Origin: Thermogutta sp039793925
GTDB taxonomy: Bacteria > Planctomycetota > Planctomycetia > Pirellulales > Thermoguttaceae
Direction of reading: 5' to 3'
DNA length: 64,000 bases
Assembly: GCF_039793925.1 (NCBI RefSeq)
Contig: NZ_JBAMME010000346.1
Span: 12,741 to 76,740, forward strand
In this document: piece after piece, positions 63,857 to 64,000 of the stretch
How the letters are laid out: the number at the start of each line of letters is the position of its first letter
How positions within the stretch are numbered: the first letter of the stretch is position 1
Notes under the pieces: generated by a model
Seen by the model: the letters and a program-made list of their open reading frames with translations, nothing else
What the model was told of the DNA's origin: nothing
The model's database searches: none
Position numbers and translations under genes: made by a program

Positions 63857-63964
63857 TCTTCTCGCAGTGTTCGATTAGCTAACTGGGAAAATCGGCCGAG
63901 AATGAAGAAGCCGACAGGGTCTTATTAGCTATCCTTGTTGGCGGAATTCACTTTGGCGTAGTGT

Positions 63965-64000
63965 GGGGATGTAGCTCAGTTGGGAGAGCGCCTGCTTTGC
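63965..64000 (+). tRNA. tRNA-Ala (anticodon TGC), 3' half beyond the window
   Basis: GGGGATG acceptor strand, D arm GCTC-AGTTGG-GAGC, then anticodon stem start CCTGC and loop opening TTTGC, giving TGC. The window ends inside the anticodon loop. With tRNA-Ile in front it forms the Ile-Ala pair usual in rRNA spacers, though no 16S is upstream. Confidence 0.88.

Noticed and set aside
1..64000. CRISPR arrays, insertion sequences, prophage or integron features
   Set aside because: No regularly spaced direct repeats, transposase, integrase or phage structural gene was seen on either strand.

Overview
The window is about 64 kb of moderately GC-rich bacterial DNA that reads like a member of the Planctomycetota, probably the Pirellulales. 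This is inferred from gene content: large secreted and lipid-anchored proteins with little outside similarity, a protein with a DUF11-type repeat, an HDOD protein with a decayed GGDEF tail, two neutral-ceramidase-like proteins, a Tat-exported Gfo/Idh/MocA protein, a very long SecA, a Kdo transferase, and tRNA-Ile/tRNA-Ala genes with no 16S rRNA in front of them. Most genes have a clear GGAGG-type ribosome binding site, and I used these to choose starts. Three runs of ten N (7658-7667, 25663-25672, 30992-31001) mark scaffold joins. Two of them cut through genes, so this is a draft assembly or metagenome bin.

Layout. 1-6.0 kb: end of a glycosyltransferase, a Ser/Thr kinase, accA, a dtd-cvpA pair on the minus strand, pdxA. 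6.5-10.1 kb: three consecutive secreted or lipid-anchored proteins, two of them paralogous. 10.5-17.4 kb: aminotransferase, clpX, a small SHOCT-like protein, KDPG aldolase, holA, Tat-exported oxidoreductase. 17.6-24.7 kb: an overlapping run of membrane-anchored isoaspartyl methyltransferase, secreted glycosidase-like protein and AddA/RecB-like helicase-nuclease. 24.9-29.9 kb, minus strand: serA, a small conserved protein, a GalU-type pyrophosphorylase, a glucuronokinase-like GHMP kinase and a small Cys-rich secreted protein. 30.5-38.7 kb: a GspF/PilC protein, a macro-domain protein, a sigma-54 activator, a sugar isomerase-like protein, an HDOD protein, a DUF523-DUF1722 protein. 38.8-44.6 kb, minus strand: a giant secreted protein with a decayed metzincin motif and two ceramidase-like hydrolases. 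44.9-47.4 kb: purN and fhs (one-carbon and purine metabolism). 47.6-54.1 kb: nrdJ, a lipoprotein, a thioesterase, the Kdo transferase. 54.2-64 kb: secA, a Nif3-family protein, a short-chain reductase, a proline/alanine/glutamine-rich protein, a TlpA-like thioredoxin with EF-hand-type loops, tRNA-Ile and the first half of tRNA-Ala.

How genes may work together. GalU and the GHMP kinase form a tight two-gene unit that could make UDP-glucuronate by salvage. PurN consumes the 10-formyl-THF that Fhs makes. The secreted hydrolases and lipoproteins point to heavy investment in the cell surface. I see no CRISPR array, prophage, insertion sequence or classical defence island. The most unusual items are the fivefold-reiterated segment in SecA, the glucuronokinase-like/GalU pair, the metzincin-like protein that has lost its catalytic Glu, and the membrane-tethered methyltransferase operon.
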